From: Streptomyces hydrogenans
Lineage (GTDB): Bacteria > Actinomycetota > Actinomycetes > Streptomycetales > Streptomycetaceae
Length of the DNA stretch: 32,660 nt
Assembly (NCBI RefSeq): GCF_014656075.1
Contig: NZ_BNBS01000076.1
Location: 8,107-40,766, forward strand
Direction of reading: 5' to 3'
This document shows positions 8,112 through 17,600 of this stretch, piece by piece (position 1 is the first letter of the stretch; every line of letters begins with the position of its first letter). The position numbers and the translations under genes were made by a program. The notes below the pieces were generated by a model. The model was not told where the DNA came from and did no database searches. It saw nothing but the letters and a program-made list of their open reading frames with translations.

Positions 8112-10163
8112 GTGTCCAAACTGACCGACGTGCCCAAACGGATCCTGATCGGGCGGGCCCTGCGCAGCGACAAGCTCGGAGAGACCCTTCTCTCCAAGCG
8201 GATCGCCCTCCCCGTCTTCGCCTCCGACCCGCTCTCGTCGGTGGCGTACGCACCGGGCGAGGTCCTCCTCGTCCTCTCCGCCGCCGGTCTGTCGGCCTAC
8301 CACTTCAGCCCGTGGATCGCGCTGGCCGTCGTCGTCCTGATGTTCACGGTCGTCGCCTCCTACCGCCAGAACGTGCACGCGTACCCGAGCGGCGGCGGCG
8401 ACTACGAGGTCGCCACCACCAACCTCGGTCCCAGGGCCGGACTCACCGTCGCGAGCGCCCTGCTCGTCGACTACGTCCTCACCGTCGCCGTCTCGATCTC
8501 CTCCGGCATCGAGAACCTCGGCTCCGCCATCCCCTTCGTCGTCGAGCACAAGGTGGCCTGTGCCGTCGCCGTGATCGTCCTCCTCACCGTGATGAACCTC
8601 CGGGGAGTGAAGGAGTCCGGCAGCCTCTTCGCCGTCCCGACGTACGTCTTCGTCTTCGGCGTCTTCTGCATGATCGCCTGGGGCGCCTGGCGCGGCCTGG
8701 TCCTCGACGACACCATGAAGGCGCCCACCGCCGACTTCGAGATCAAGCCGGAGCACCCGGGACTCGCGGGCTTCGCCCTGATCTTCCTGCTGCTGCGCGC
8801 CTTCTCCTCCGGCTGTGCCGCCCTCACCGGCGTCGAGGCCATCTCCAACGGCGTCCCCGCCTTCCGCAAGCCGAAGTCGAAGAACGCCGCCACCACCCTC
8901 GCGCTCATGGGCGGCCTCGCCGTCACCATGTTCTGCGGCATCATCTTCCTCGCCCAGGCCACCGACGTCCGGATGGCCGAGAAGCCCGCCGAGGACCTGC
9001 TGGTGAACGGCGTCCCGGTCGGCGAGGGCTACGTCCAGGACCCGGTCATCTCCCAGGTCGCGGCCGCCGTCTTCGGCGACGGAACGTTCTTCTTCATCCT
9101 GCTCGCCGCCGCCACCGCGCTCGTCCTCTTCCTGGCCGCCAACACGGCGTACAACGGCTTCCCGCTCCTCGGCTCGATCCTCGCCCAGGACCGCTACCTG
9201 CCGCGCCAGCTGCACACCCGCGGCGACCGGCTCGCCTTCTCCAACGGCATCGTGCTCCTCGCCGGCGCCGCCGCGCTCCTCGTGGTGGTCTACGGCGCCG
9301 ACTCCACCCGCCTCATCCAGCTGTACATCGTCGGCGTCTTCGTCTCCTTCACGCTCAGCCAGATCGGCATGGTCCGGCACTGGAACCGGCACCTGCGGAC
9401 CGAGCGGGACCCGGCCAAGCGCCGCCACATGATCCGCTCCCGCGCGATCAACGCCTTCGGCGCCTTCTTCACCGGCCTCGTCCTCGTCGTCGTCCTCGCC
9501 ACCAAGTTCACCCACGGCGCCTGGGTCGCCCTGCTCGGCATGGTGATCTTCTACGTGACGATGACCGCGATCCGCCGCCACTACGACTCCGTCGCCGCGG
9601 AGATCGCCGCCGCCGAGGAGCGCCCCGACGAGTACGTCCGCCCCTCCCGGGTCCGGTCCGTCGTCCTCGTCTCCAAGCTCCACAAGCCCACCCTGCGGGC
9701 CCTCGCCTACGCCAAGCTGCTGCACGCCCACGAGCTGGAGGCGCTCACCGTCAACGTCGACCCGGCGGAGACCAAGGCGCTCAAGGAGGAATGGGAGCGG
9801 CGCGGCATCAACGTGCCGCTGAAGATCCTCGACTCGCCGTACCGCGAGATCACCCGGCCGGTCATCGAGTACGTGAAGAACCTCCGCAAGGAGAGCCCGC
9901 GCGACGCCGTCTCGGTCTACATCCCCGAGTACGTCGTCGGCCACTGGTACGAGCACCTGCTCCACAACCAGTCCGCGCTCCGCCTCAAGGGCCGGCTCCT
10001 CTTCACCCCGGGCGTGATGGTCACCTCCGTCCCCTACCAGCTCCAGTCCTCCGAGGCCGCGAAGAAGCGGGCGAGGAAGCGCCAGGAGTGGAACGCGCCG
10101 GGCTCGGTCCGCCGCGGCCCCGTCGAGAAGGCCAAGAAGGAACCGACGGCGAAGAGCAACTAG
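8112..10163 (+). CDS. KimA-like APC/KUP-superfamily potassium transporter
   Basis: A 683-aa polytopic membrane protein that resembles Bacillus KimA (YdaO), a proton-coupled potassium importer. Signs are the N-terminus VPKRILIGRALRSDKLGE, the motif ASDPLSSVAYAPGE at the start of TM1, SYRQNVHAYPSGGGDY, LVDYVLTVAVSISSG, and AFSSGCAALTGVEAISNGVP. About 12 membrane segments lie in residues 27-470. A cytoplasmic C-terminal domain of about 190 residues ends with a match to the KimA tail (HNQSALRLKGRLLF ... VPYQ) and a Lys/Arg-rich end. Annotation pipelines usually call these generic amino-acid permeases, but the flanking kdpDE and trkA-like genes support potassium. Start is GTG at 8112; GTG 8130 is an alternative. 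Confidence 0.85.
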   Translation: MSKLTDVPKRILIGRALRSDKLGETLLSKRIALPVFASDPLSSVAYAPGEVLLVLSAAGLSAYHFSPWIALAVVVLMFTVVASYRQNVHAYPSGGGDYEVATTNLGPRAGLTVASALLVDYVLTVAVSISSGIENLGSAIPFVVEHKVACAVAVIVLLTVMNLRGVKESGSLFAVPTYVFVFGVFCMIAWGAWRGLVLDDTMKAPTADFEIKPEHPGLAGFALIFLLLRAFSSGCAALTGVEAISNGVPAFRKPKSKNAATTLALMGGLAVTMFCGIIFLAQATDVRMAEKPAEDLLVNGVPVGEGYVQDPVISQVAAAVFGDGTFFFILLAAATALVLFLAANTAYNGFPLLGSILAQDRYLPRQLHTRGDRLAFSNGIVLLAGAAALLVVVYGADSTRLIQLYIVGVFVSFTLSQIGMVRHWNRHLRTERDPAKRRHMIRSRAINAFGAFFTGLVLVVVLATKFTHGAWVALLGMVIFYVTMTAIRRHYDSVAAEIAAAEERPDEYVRPSRVRSVVLVSKLHKPTLRALAYAKLLHAHELEALTVNVDPAETKALKEEWERRGINVPLKILDSPYREITRPVIEYVKNLRKESPRDAVSVYIPEYVVGHWYEHLLHNQSALRLKGRLLFTPGVMVTSVPYQLQSSEAAKKRARKRQEWNAPGSVRRGPVEKAKKEPTAKSN

Positions 10164-10231
10164 ACTGGTGGGCTGCTGTGCGAACAGCGGCCCCCTTTCT
10201 TTTCCCCCTTCTGTCACTGGAGCCCCCGATC

Positions 10232-11560
10232 ATGCAGAACACCCCTGTGAAGTCCCTGATCGGGGAGGAGTACGAGGTCGAGGTCGGGCCCGTCGCCCAC
10301 GGCGGCCACTGCATCGCCCGCACCGAGGAGGGCCGCGTCCTCTTCGTCCGCCACGCGCTGCCGGGCGAGCGCGTCCGGACCCGCGTCACGGAGGGCGACG
10401 AGAGCAGCCGCTTCCTGCGCGCCGACGCCGTCGAGATCCTCGACGCCTCCAAGGACCGCATCGAGGCGCCGTGCCCCTTCGCCGGCCCCGGCAAGTGCGG
10501 CGGCTGCGACTGGCAGCACGCCAAGCCGGGCGCCCAGCGCCGCCTCAAGGGCGAGGTGATCGCCGAGCAGCTGCAGCGGCTCGCCGGCCTCACCCCGGAG
10601 GAGGCCGGCTGGGACGGCACCGTCGTCCCCGCGGAGGGCGACAAGCTCCCGGCGGGCGAGGTCCCCCAGTGGCGCACCCGCGTCCAGTACGCCATCGACA
10701 CCGAGGGCCGCGCCGGCCTGCGCAAGCACCGCTCGCACGAGGTCGAGGTCGTCGACCACTGCATGATCGCCGCGCCGGGCGTCTCCGAGCTGGGCATCGA
10801 ATCCCGCACCTGGGAGGGCATGGCCACCGTCGAGGCGATCGCCGCCTCCGGCTCGAACGACCGCCAGGTCATCCTGACCCCCCGCCCCGGCGCCCGCCTC
10901 CCGCTCGTCGAGCTCGACAAGCCGGTCTCCGTGATGCGCGTCGACGAGAAGGACGGCGGCGTCCACCGCGTCCACGGCCGCGCCTTCGTCCGCGAGCGCG
11001 CCGACGAGCGCACCCACCGCGTCGGCAGCGGCGGCTTCTGGCAGGTCCACCCGAAGGCCGCCGACACCCTCATGAAGGCCGTCATGCAGGGCCTCCTCCC
11101 GCGCAAGGGCGACACCGCCCTCGACCTCTACTGCGGCGTCGGCCTCTTCGCCGGCGCCCTCGCGGACCGCGTCGGCGAGGCGGGCGCCGTCCTCGGCATC
11201 GAGTCCGGCAAGCGCGCCGTCGAGGACGCCCGCCACAACCTGGCCGTCTTCCCGCGCGTCCGCGTCGAGCAGGGCAAGGTCGAGTCCGTCCTCCCCCGCA
11301 CCGGCATCACCGAGGTCGACCTCATCGTCCTCGACCCCCCGCGCGCCGGCGCCGGCAAGCAGACCGTCCACCACCTCGCCGGCCTCGGCGCCCGCCGCAT
11401 CGCCTACGTGGCCTGCGACCCGGCCGCCCTCGCCCGCGACATCTCCTACTTCGCGGAGCGCGGGTACCGGGTACGGACGCTGCGGGCGTTCGACCTGTTT
11501 CCGATGACGCACCACGTGGAGTGCGTGGCGATTCTGGAGCCGGTGAAGAAGGACGACTGA
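10232..11560 (+). CDS. TrmA/RumA-type RNA m5U methyltransferase with TRAM domain
   Basis: A class I SAM-dependent methyltransferase that makes 5-methyluridine in rRNA or tRNA. The 442-aa protein starts with a TRAM domain (about 5-65), then Fe-S ligands C81, C89 and C92 (C-x7-C-x2-C) with C177 as probable fourth ligand. The SAM-binding site is LDLYCGVGLFAGAL, followed by the LDPPRAG motif and catalytic C395 in VACDPAALARD. All family landmarks are present, so it should be active. ATG at 10232 has GGAG about 10 nt upstream. It is 68 nt downstream of the kimA-like gene and ends before a strong terminator. The target RNA position cannot be told from sequence. Confidence 0.93.
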   Translation: MQNTPVKSLIGEEYEVEVGPVAHGGHCIARTEEGRVLFVRHALPGERVRTRVTEGDESSRFLRADAVEILDASKDRIEAPCPFAGPGKCGGCDWQHAKPGAQRRLKGEVIAEQLQRLAGLTPEEAGWDGTVVPAEGDKLPAGEVPQWRTRVQYAIDTEGRAGLRKHRSHEVEVVDHCMIAAPGVSELGIESRTWEGMATVEAIAASGSNDRQVILTPRPGARLPLVELDKPVSVMRVDEKDGGVHRVHGRAFVRERADERTHRVGSGGFWQVHPKAADTLMKAVMQGLLPRKGDTALDLYCGVGLFAGALADRVGEAGAVLGIESGKRAVEDARHNLAVFPRVRVEQGKVESVLPRTGITEVDLIVLDPPRAGAGKQTVHHLAGLGARRIAYVACDPAALARDISYFAERGYRVRTLRAFDLFPMTHHVECVAILEPVKKDD

Positions 11561-11590
11561 CCCGGGGTTTCGTGGGGTGAGAGGGCCGTT

Positions 11591-11628
11591 GGGGCCCGGG
11601 CCGCGTGTGCGGTCCGGGCCCCTGTCTT
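11591..11628 (+). terminator. Intrinsic terminator after the RNA methyltransferase gene
   Basis: A 14-bp stem with one G-T wobble (GGGGCCCGGGCCGC, loop GTGT, GCGGTCCGGGCCCC) is followed by TGTCTTTTTC. This is a textbook Rho-independent terminator 30 nt after the methyltransferase stop, and it closes the housekeeping half. Confidence 0.88.
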
Positions 11629-11691
11629 TTTCGGGGGCGCCCTGGGGTGGCGGTGAGGCCGTCGGCCGGGGGGTGGGTTCCGGGGTGGTGG

Positions 11692-12237
11692 TCAGTGGGG
11701 GGTGGTGGGCAGGAGGGTCCAGATCTGGAGGTCCTGGCGGGTGCCGTTGAAGGGGAAGGCTTCTCGCAGGGTGCCTTCGTGTCGCATTCCCAGGCGCTTC
11801 GCCACGGCGATGCTGCGGGTGTTCGAGGGGGTTACCCGCCATTCCACGCGGTGCATTTCTCGGGTATTCAGGGCCCAGTCCGCCAGGTGGCGGGCGGTGC
11901 GGGTGACGAGGCCCTTTCCCTGGGCTTCGGGGGAGAGCCAGACGCCCATTTCGCAAATTCCTGAAGGCGTGTCGAAGACGCGGAACAGTGCCCCGCCCTC
12001 CAGTCTTCCGTCGACTCGGATGCCGAAAATGCGGCCGCCGTCCTGAGCCTGTGAATCGGCGTACCGCTGGAGGAATCGGCGGGCCGAGTCGGCGTCGACG
12101 ACGGAGTGCGCCCACGGCAGCCACGGCGCGAGATGTGGCCGTACCCGGTCGACGTACGCGGCGAATTCTTCCGCCTGCCACGGCTCCAGCGGGCACAGTC
12201 GGGCGGAGTCTGTCAGGTCATGGCCGATGAGTGTCAC
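11692..12237 (-). CDS. GNAT N-acetyltransferase, RimJ/RimL-like
   Basis: A 181-aa GNAT-fold acetyltransferase that transfers acetyl from acetyl-CoA to an amine. The acetyl-CoA loop is seen as LSPEAQGKGLVTRTARHL, followed by the RimJ/RimL hallmark VEWRVTPSNTRSIAVAKRLGMRHEGTLRE. Start is GTG at 12237 with GAGAGAGG upstream; a longer frame to 12372 would add a poor N-terminus. Family members acetylate ribosomal protein N-termini, antibiotics or small amines. Since it borders a peptide biosynthetic operon it could act in self-protection, but the terminator on its far side and opposite strand make it equally likely to be an unrelated neighbour. Confidence 0.85.
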   Translation of the reverse strand: MTLIGHDLTDSARLCPLEPWQAEEFAAYVDRVRPHLAPWLPWAHSVVDADSARRFLQRYADSQAQDGGRIFGIRVDGRLEGGALFRVFDTPSGICEMGVWLSPEAQGKGLVTRTARHLADWALNTREMHRVEWRVTPSNTRSIAVAKRLGMRHEGTLREAFPFNGTRQDLQIWTLLPTTPH

Positions 12238-12509
12238 GGGGGCCTCTCTCGGGTCGGATCCGGCTGCCGGGGCGGGTGGATGAAGGCCCCCCACCTTGCT
12301 GGTGAACGGTGCCGACGATAGGTGAACGGCCGGGGACGCGCCCTTCGGGGCTGTCCGGGATGTCCGTTTCACCGGTTCGCACGAACGTGCGCCGCACAGG
12401 CGTGCGCTCGTGCTTCGTTGCTCCGTGCTGCTTCCCCGTCACACGATGTCGTGCCGGAAAGCGAATGCGGCCGGAATCTCCTGACGGCCGTCCGAAGAAA
12501 CGGAGAGAG
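12238..12509. promoter_or_regulatory. Regulatory region upstream of the biosynthetic operon
   Basis: This 272-nt region divides the GNAT gene (minus) from the small peptide gene (plus). It holds a direct repeat GGTGAACGG at 12301-12309 and 12321-12329, exactly 20 bp apart. Two 5-2-5 palindromes follow: GCACGAACGTGC at 12379-12390 and CACGATGTCGTG at 12442-12453. A TTGCTG at 12296 could be a -35 box, but I see no good -10 partner. These are the best candidates in the window for operators of the cluster; no regulator gene is present to match them. Confidence 0.4.
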
Positions 12510-12740
12510 ATGGTTACCGACCGGTTAATCAAGTCCGCCGGGATGGCTTTTTCGGCCATTCTTCTCGCGGCTGCCCCGGCGGCCTCGGGTGAACTTCCCG
12601 CGGGGGCCGGTTCCGTCGACGGAACGGCCGACCGGATCGCGGCGGATCACGGCTGGGGCCGGAACGCCGCCGTCGTTCCCGCGTCCACGGGCGGTCGTCT
12701 CGTCCTCGCCGGCGGGACCGGTGACCACGGCTGGGGATGA
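12510..12740 (+). CDS. Small secreted-like peptide with a TTA codon
   Basis: A 76-aa ORF that I do not recognise. Residues 1-28 look like a signal peptide (Arg5 and Lys8, then a hydrophobic core SAILLAAAPAASG). The mature part contains DHGWG twice, once near residue 48 and once at the extreme C-terminus. Codon 6 is TTA (12525-12527), the only in-frame TTA I found in the window; in Streptomyces this makes translation depend on the bldA tRNA. GGAGAGAG precedes the ATG. About a quarter of codons end in A or T, unlike the neighbours. It ends 52 nt before the first NRPS gene. It could be a leader ORF, a precursor peptide, a small secreted protein, or a chance reading frame. Confidence 0.5.
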   Translation: MVTDRLIKSAGMAFSAILLAAAPAASGELPAGAGSVDGTADRIAADHGWGRNAAVVPASTGGRLVLAGGTGDHGWG

Positions 12741-12792
12741 GCCGGTACCGATTCACGCGCAGTTCATTTCGGATTCAGTGGAGAGGCAGGAA

Positions 12793-14673
12793 ATGGCGGC
12801 AGTCGGCGTGCACGAGGTCGTGGCGCGATGGGTCGAGCGGGAGCCCGACGCCTGCGCGGTACGCGACCCGGAAGGCGGCCGGGCGCTCTCGTACCGCGAG
12901 CTGTGGCGGCGCTCCGGCTGGCTCGCCGCCGAGCTGGCCCGTCGCGGGGTCGGCCGGGGCGACCTCGTCCCGGTCGCGCAGGACCGCTCGGTCGACCTGA
13001 TCGTCACCTTCCTCGGCATCCTGCGCTGCGGCGCCGCCTACCTCCCCCTCGACGGTCTCGCCCCCACGGGCCGGCTCGCGGACATCGTCGGCGAGTCCGG
13101 CTCGCGGGTGATCGTCCGTGCCCCCGGGGCCGGGCGGGCCGCCGGCGACCGCTGGGCCGGTCTGGCGTCCTGGCTGCCCGAGGGCGTCGAGCCGCTCGAC
13201 CTGCCCGAGCGCGATCCCGGTCTGCCGGTGCCCGGGCCGGCCACCGACCGGGACGACCCGGCGTACGTGAACTTCACCTCGGGGTCGACCGGGCGCCCGA
13301 AGGGCGTCGTCGTGCCGCACCGGGCCGTGCTGCGGCTCGCCCTCAACGCGCTGTTCTGCACGGTCGAGGCGGGGGACCGGGTGGCCTGTTCCGCCAACCC
13401 GGCCTTCGACGCCACCACCTTCGAGGTGTGGAACGCGCTCTGCGCGGGCGCGACCGTCGTGATCTTCCCCTCCGTGACCGAGCTGGCCATGGACGAGTGG
13501 GCCGCGCTGATCGCCGCCGAGCGGATCGACGCCATGTTCCTCACCACCTCGCTCTTCCACACCGTGGCGCGCGAGAGCGCGGACGCCTTCGCCCCGGTGG
13601 GCACCGTCGTGGTCGGCGGCGAGCAGCTCGAACTGGGCGCGGTGCGCCGGGTGCTGGCCGCCCGGCCGCCCGGCCGGCTGGTCAACGGCTACGGCCCGAC
13701 CGAGACGACGACCTTCGCCGCGTACTTCGACTGCACGGACGCGAACCTGGCGGGGCTCGACCGGGTGCCGGTCGGCTTCGCGCTCCAGGAGACCTCCCTG
13801 CACCTCCTGGACGCGGAGCTGCGCGAGGTGCCGGCGGGGGAGACCGGTGAGCTGTGCGTGGGAGGGCCGGGTGTCGCCCTCGGGTATCTGGCTCGCCCCG
13901 AGCTGACGAAGGAGCGTTTCGTCACCCTGCCCTCGACCGGTGAGCGGATCTACCGCACCGGCGACACCGGCCGACTGCTGCCGAGCGGCGCCGTCGAACT
14001 CCTCGGCCGCACCGACCGGCAGGTCAAGCTGCGCGGCTTCCGGATCGAGCTGGAGGAGATCGAGCGCGCCGCCATGGTCTGCGGCCTCGCCGACGCCGCC
14101 TTCGTCGAGAAGGCCGGGGAGGGCGCCGCCGCCTCGCTCGTCGGCTTCTTCCTGCCCTCGCCCGAGGCCGCCGCCGGACCGGACCGCGCGGAGCTGCCCG
14201 CCGCCCTCGACCGCCGCCTCCGCGAGACCCTGCCGAGCTACATGCTCCCGTCGCGCTGGCTGGTCCTCGACCGGGTCCCGTTCGGCTCGACCGGCAAGGC
14301 CGACCGCAGCCGGCTGCTGCGGCTGCTCGACGCGCCCGCCGCATCGGCCGTGCCCGCCGCCACCCCGCCCGCGGACCCCGGCGGTCCCACCCCGTCCGGC
14401 GGGCCCGCCGCCCCCTCGGCGGACACCGCTCACGCCTCCGTGCTCGCCGTGCTCCAGGACATCTGGCGGGACGTGCTCAAGGCCGGCGGAGCCGTCGATC
14501 CCGACGCCAACTTCATCGACCTCGGCGGCAACTCCATCCTCGCCATGCAGGTCGCCGCGCGGGTGCGGCAGCGCCTCGACGTGCGCGTCGACGCCGGCGC
14601 CGTGCTGCTGACCGACAGCCTCGACGAGCTGGCCGCCCACGTGGCCTCGATCCCCCTGGCGGCCGCCCCGTGA
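12793..14673 (+). CDS. NRPS initiation module, A-PCP (predicted Val/aliphatic)
   Basis: A 626-aa nonribosomal peptide synthetase: adenylation domain (about 1-510), a Pro/Ala-rich linker, and a peptidyl carrier domain (about 545-620). A3 is FTSGSTGRPKG near 160, A5 is NGYGPTE, A7 is YRTGD and A10 Lys is K502 (STGKADR). The carrier serine is S581 in LGGNSILAMQ. By eye the ten-residue specificity code reads D-A-F-F-V-G-G-T-F-K, close to the DAFWIGGTFK valine code, so valine or another branched aliphatic residue is likely. With no condensation domain it should start the chain. ATG at 12793 follows GAGAGGCAGGAA. It overlaps the next gene by 4 nt (GTGA). Confidence 0.93.
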   Translation: MAAVGVHEVVARWVEREPDACAVRDPEGGRALSYRELWRRSGWLAAELARRGVGRGDLVPVAQDRSVDLIVTFLGILRCGAAYLPLDGLAPTGRLADIVGESGSRVIVRAPGAGRAAGDRWAGLASWLPEGVEPLDLPERDPGLPVPGPATDRDDPAYVNFTSGSTGRPKGVVVPHRAVLRLALNALFCTVEAGDRVACSANPAFDATTFEVWNALCAGATVVIFPSVTELAMDEWAALIAAERIDAMFLTTSLFHTVARESADAFAPVGTVVVGGEQLELGAVRRVLAARPPGRLVNGYGPTETTTFAAYFDCTDANLAGLDRVPVGFALQETSLHLLDAELREVPAGETGELCVGGPGVALGYLARPELTKERFVTLPSTGERIYRTGDTGRLLPSGAVELLGRTDRQVKLRGFRIELEEIERAAMVCGLADAAFVEKAGEGAAASLVGFFLPSPEAAAGPDRAELPAALDRRLRETLPSYMLPSRWLVLDRVPFGSTGKADRSRLLRLLDAPAASAVPAATPPADPGGPTPSGGPAAPSADTAHASVLAVLQDIWRDVLKAGGAVDPDANFIDLGGNSILAMQVAARVRQRLDVRVDAGAVLLTDSLDELAAHVASIPLAAAP

Positions 14674-17600
14674 CCGGAACCCCTCCCGCACCGCTCTCCT
14701 TCGCGCAGGAGCGGCTGTGGTTCGCCGACGCCGCCGCGCCCGGCAATCCGACGTACAACGTCCCGCTGTTCTTCCGCGCCCGGGGCCCCCTCGACCCCAA
14801 GGCCCTCTCCCTCGCCCTGGAGGCGGTCACCGCGCGGCACGAACCGCTCCGCACCGTCTACCGGCTCGCCGACGGGCACCCGGCGCAGGAGGTGCGCGCG
14901 CCCGGGCCGGTGCCCGTCGAGGTCGTCGACCTCACCGGCGCCCCCGACGCCGCCGCCCGCGCCGAGCGGGAGGCGGGGGAGCGCGGCCGGGCACCCTTCG
15001 ACCTCGCGGCCGGACCGCTGCTGCGCTGCACGCTGTGGCAGGGCCTGCCCGACGGCGACGCCGTCCTGCTCACCGTCCATCACATCGCCGTGGACGGCTG
15101 GTCCCTGGCGCCGCTCTTCGACGACCTCGCCCGTGCCTACGGGGCAGCCGCCGCCGGCGATCCGGTGGAGCTGCCCGAACTTCCCACCCGTTACGCCGAC
15201 TTCGCCGTACTCGAACGCGCCGCCGAGCACGCCCCGGAGGCCGTACGGGCCCTGGAGGAGCGCGTCGCCGAGCTGCGGGCCGTCGCCCCCGGGCTCCGGT
15301 TGGCCGGCCGCGCCGACCGTCCCGCCGCCCCGGACGGCGGCCGGACCGGCGCGCAGCTCACCCTCACCGTCCCGCCGCCGGTCCGCACCGGGATCGAGGA
15401 GCTCGCCCGCACGCTGCGCGCCACGCCGTACGTGGTGCTCACCGCGGCCGTCCAGGCCGTCCTGCGCCGCTGGTCGGGCCGCGCCGACTTCCTGCTCGGC
15501 ACGATGACGGCCAACCGGGACCACCCCGGCCTGGAGGAGGCCGTCGGCTTCTTCGTCAACAACGTGCCGCTGCGCTGCCGGGTCGACCCCGCCGGTTCCT
15601 TCCGCGCGCTGTGCACGGCCACGCGCAAGGAGGCCTTCCGCTCGCTGTCGTACCAGCGCGTGCCCTTCGACCGGCTCACCGCCGCCGTGGCCGCCGCACA
15701 CGGGACGGGCCGCCGTCCGCTGGTCGACGTCGGGTTCGTCTACCAGAACTCGCCCGTGCCCCGGGCCGGCCGCACCGGCTGGACCGCGCCCGTCGTCCTC
15801 GGCACCGGCACGGCCAAGTTCGACCTGCTGCTGATCCTGGAGGACGGGCCCGAGGGCCTGTCCGTCACCGTCGAGTACGACACCGAGCTGTACGGCCCCG
15901 CCACCGCGCGGGCCCTCGCCGAGGGCCTGGCCGCCCTGCTCGACGCGGCGGTCGCGGACCCCGACGCGCCGCTGGCCGCCCTGCCGGAGGCACCGGGCCA
16001 GCCGACCACCGACGAGCTGCCGCCCGAGCCCGTCCCGCCGTCCCCCCTCCCGTCCGCCGTCCCTTCGCCCGCCGCGCCGGCCACCGGCTCACCGGCTTCG
16101 GCCGGCGTCCCGTCCGGGCCCGCGCTCGTCGGCGCCGAGGCGGAGGCCGCGGACCTCTTCGTGACCGCGCTCGGCGGGCGCGGCGGTCTCGGGCCCGCGC
16201 CGGACGCGGGCACGCTCACCGCGGACTCCGACTTCTTCGCCCTCGGCGGCCACTCGCTGCTCGCGGTCACCATGCTGGCCGAGGCCAAGCGCAGGCACGG
16301 CGCCGCCGTCTCGCCGCGCGCCTTCCTGCCGCACCCCACGGTCGCCGGCCTCGCCCTCCTCCTCACCGAGGCGCGGGCCGCCGCCCGGGCCGCCGAGGCC
16401 GCTCCCGAAGCCGCCGAACCGGTGGCCGCCGCGGACGACGAGGCCTACCCCGCCTCGCCGGTGCAGCAGCGCTTCTGGTTCCTCGACCGGCTGCCGTCGC
16501 TGCGCTCCGCCTACCTGATCCCCACGCTCGTCGAGTACGGCGGAGCCGTCGACCCCGACGTCCTGCGCCGGGCCGTGGACCTCGTCCTCGGCCGCCACCC
16601 CGCCCTGTCCTCGGTGTTCTGCCTCGACCGGCGCAAGCGGCACGTCTGCTACTACACCAGCTGCGCCCCGGCCCCGGTCACGGTCAGCGACGCGGCGGAC
16701 TGGCACCCCGACATCCTGCGGAGCCGGCTGTCCCACCTGTGCTGGGCTCCGGTGGACCTCGGCAAGGAGGCGCCCGCCCGCGCCGAGATCCTCACGCTCG
16801 GGCCCGACCGGACCGTCCTCGCCCTGGTCGTCCACCACATCGTCGCCGACGGCTGGTCCCGCGACCTGCTGCTCGCCGAGATCGGGACGGCGTACCGCGC
16901 CCTGGCCTCCGGCGCCGAGCCGCTGCTCCCGGAGCCGGTGCACCCGGCCCGGCTCGCACCGGCCGACCCCACCACCCCGGCGCGGGAGGCGGAGCGCGCC
17001 GCCGCCCTCCTGGACCACCTGCGCGGCGCGCCCAACGACATCGCGCTGCCCCACGACTGGCCGCGCACCGAACTCCAGTCCACCGAAGCGACCCTGCTCA
17101 CCGCGCGGCTGCCCGCGGGGACCGCCGCACGGCTGCGCGCCGTCGCCGCCGACGTCAACGGCTGCACGCTCTTCATGACCACCGCGGCCCTGCTCGCCGT
17201 GGCCCTGGCCCGGCGCGGCGACCAGCGCGACTTCCTCTTCGCCTTCCCGTGGGCCGGCCGTGAGGCCCCGGACGCCACCGAGGCGATCGGGATGTTCGTC
17301 AACACCCTGATCCTCCGGATCGACCTGCGCGGCGAACCGACCTGGCGGGAACTCCTCGGCCGGGTCAAGGAGTCCTGTTCCGTCTCCTACCGGCACGCCG
17401 ACGTGGCCCTCGACGTCCTCGCCAACGAACTGCACAGCGACCGCGACCTCAGCCGGCCCGCCCTCACCCCGGTGTTCCTCAGCGCCCAGAGCGGCGACAC
17501 CGGACCGGCCGCACCGGCGGACGGGACCACCGCCCGGTTCCTCCCGCTGGAACCGCTGCACCTCAAGTACGAGCTCGAACTCGTCGCCACCGAGGCGGCC

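Noticed and set aside
12309..12509. A longer form of the small TTA-containing peptide
   Set aside because: The upstream part is Arg/Cys-rich, runs through the direct repeat and palindromes, and would bury the signal-like segment. The ATG at 12510 has GGAGAGAG upstream.
12589..12792. An N-terminal extension of the first NRPS protein
   Set aside because: It overlaps the small peptide ORF in another frame and adds no A-domain sequence; the ATG at 12793 has a ribosome binding site and gives the usual A-domain N-terminus.
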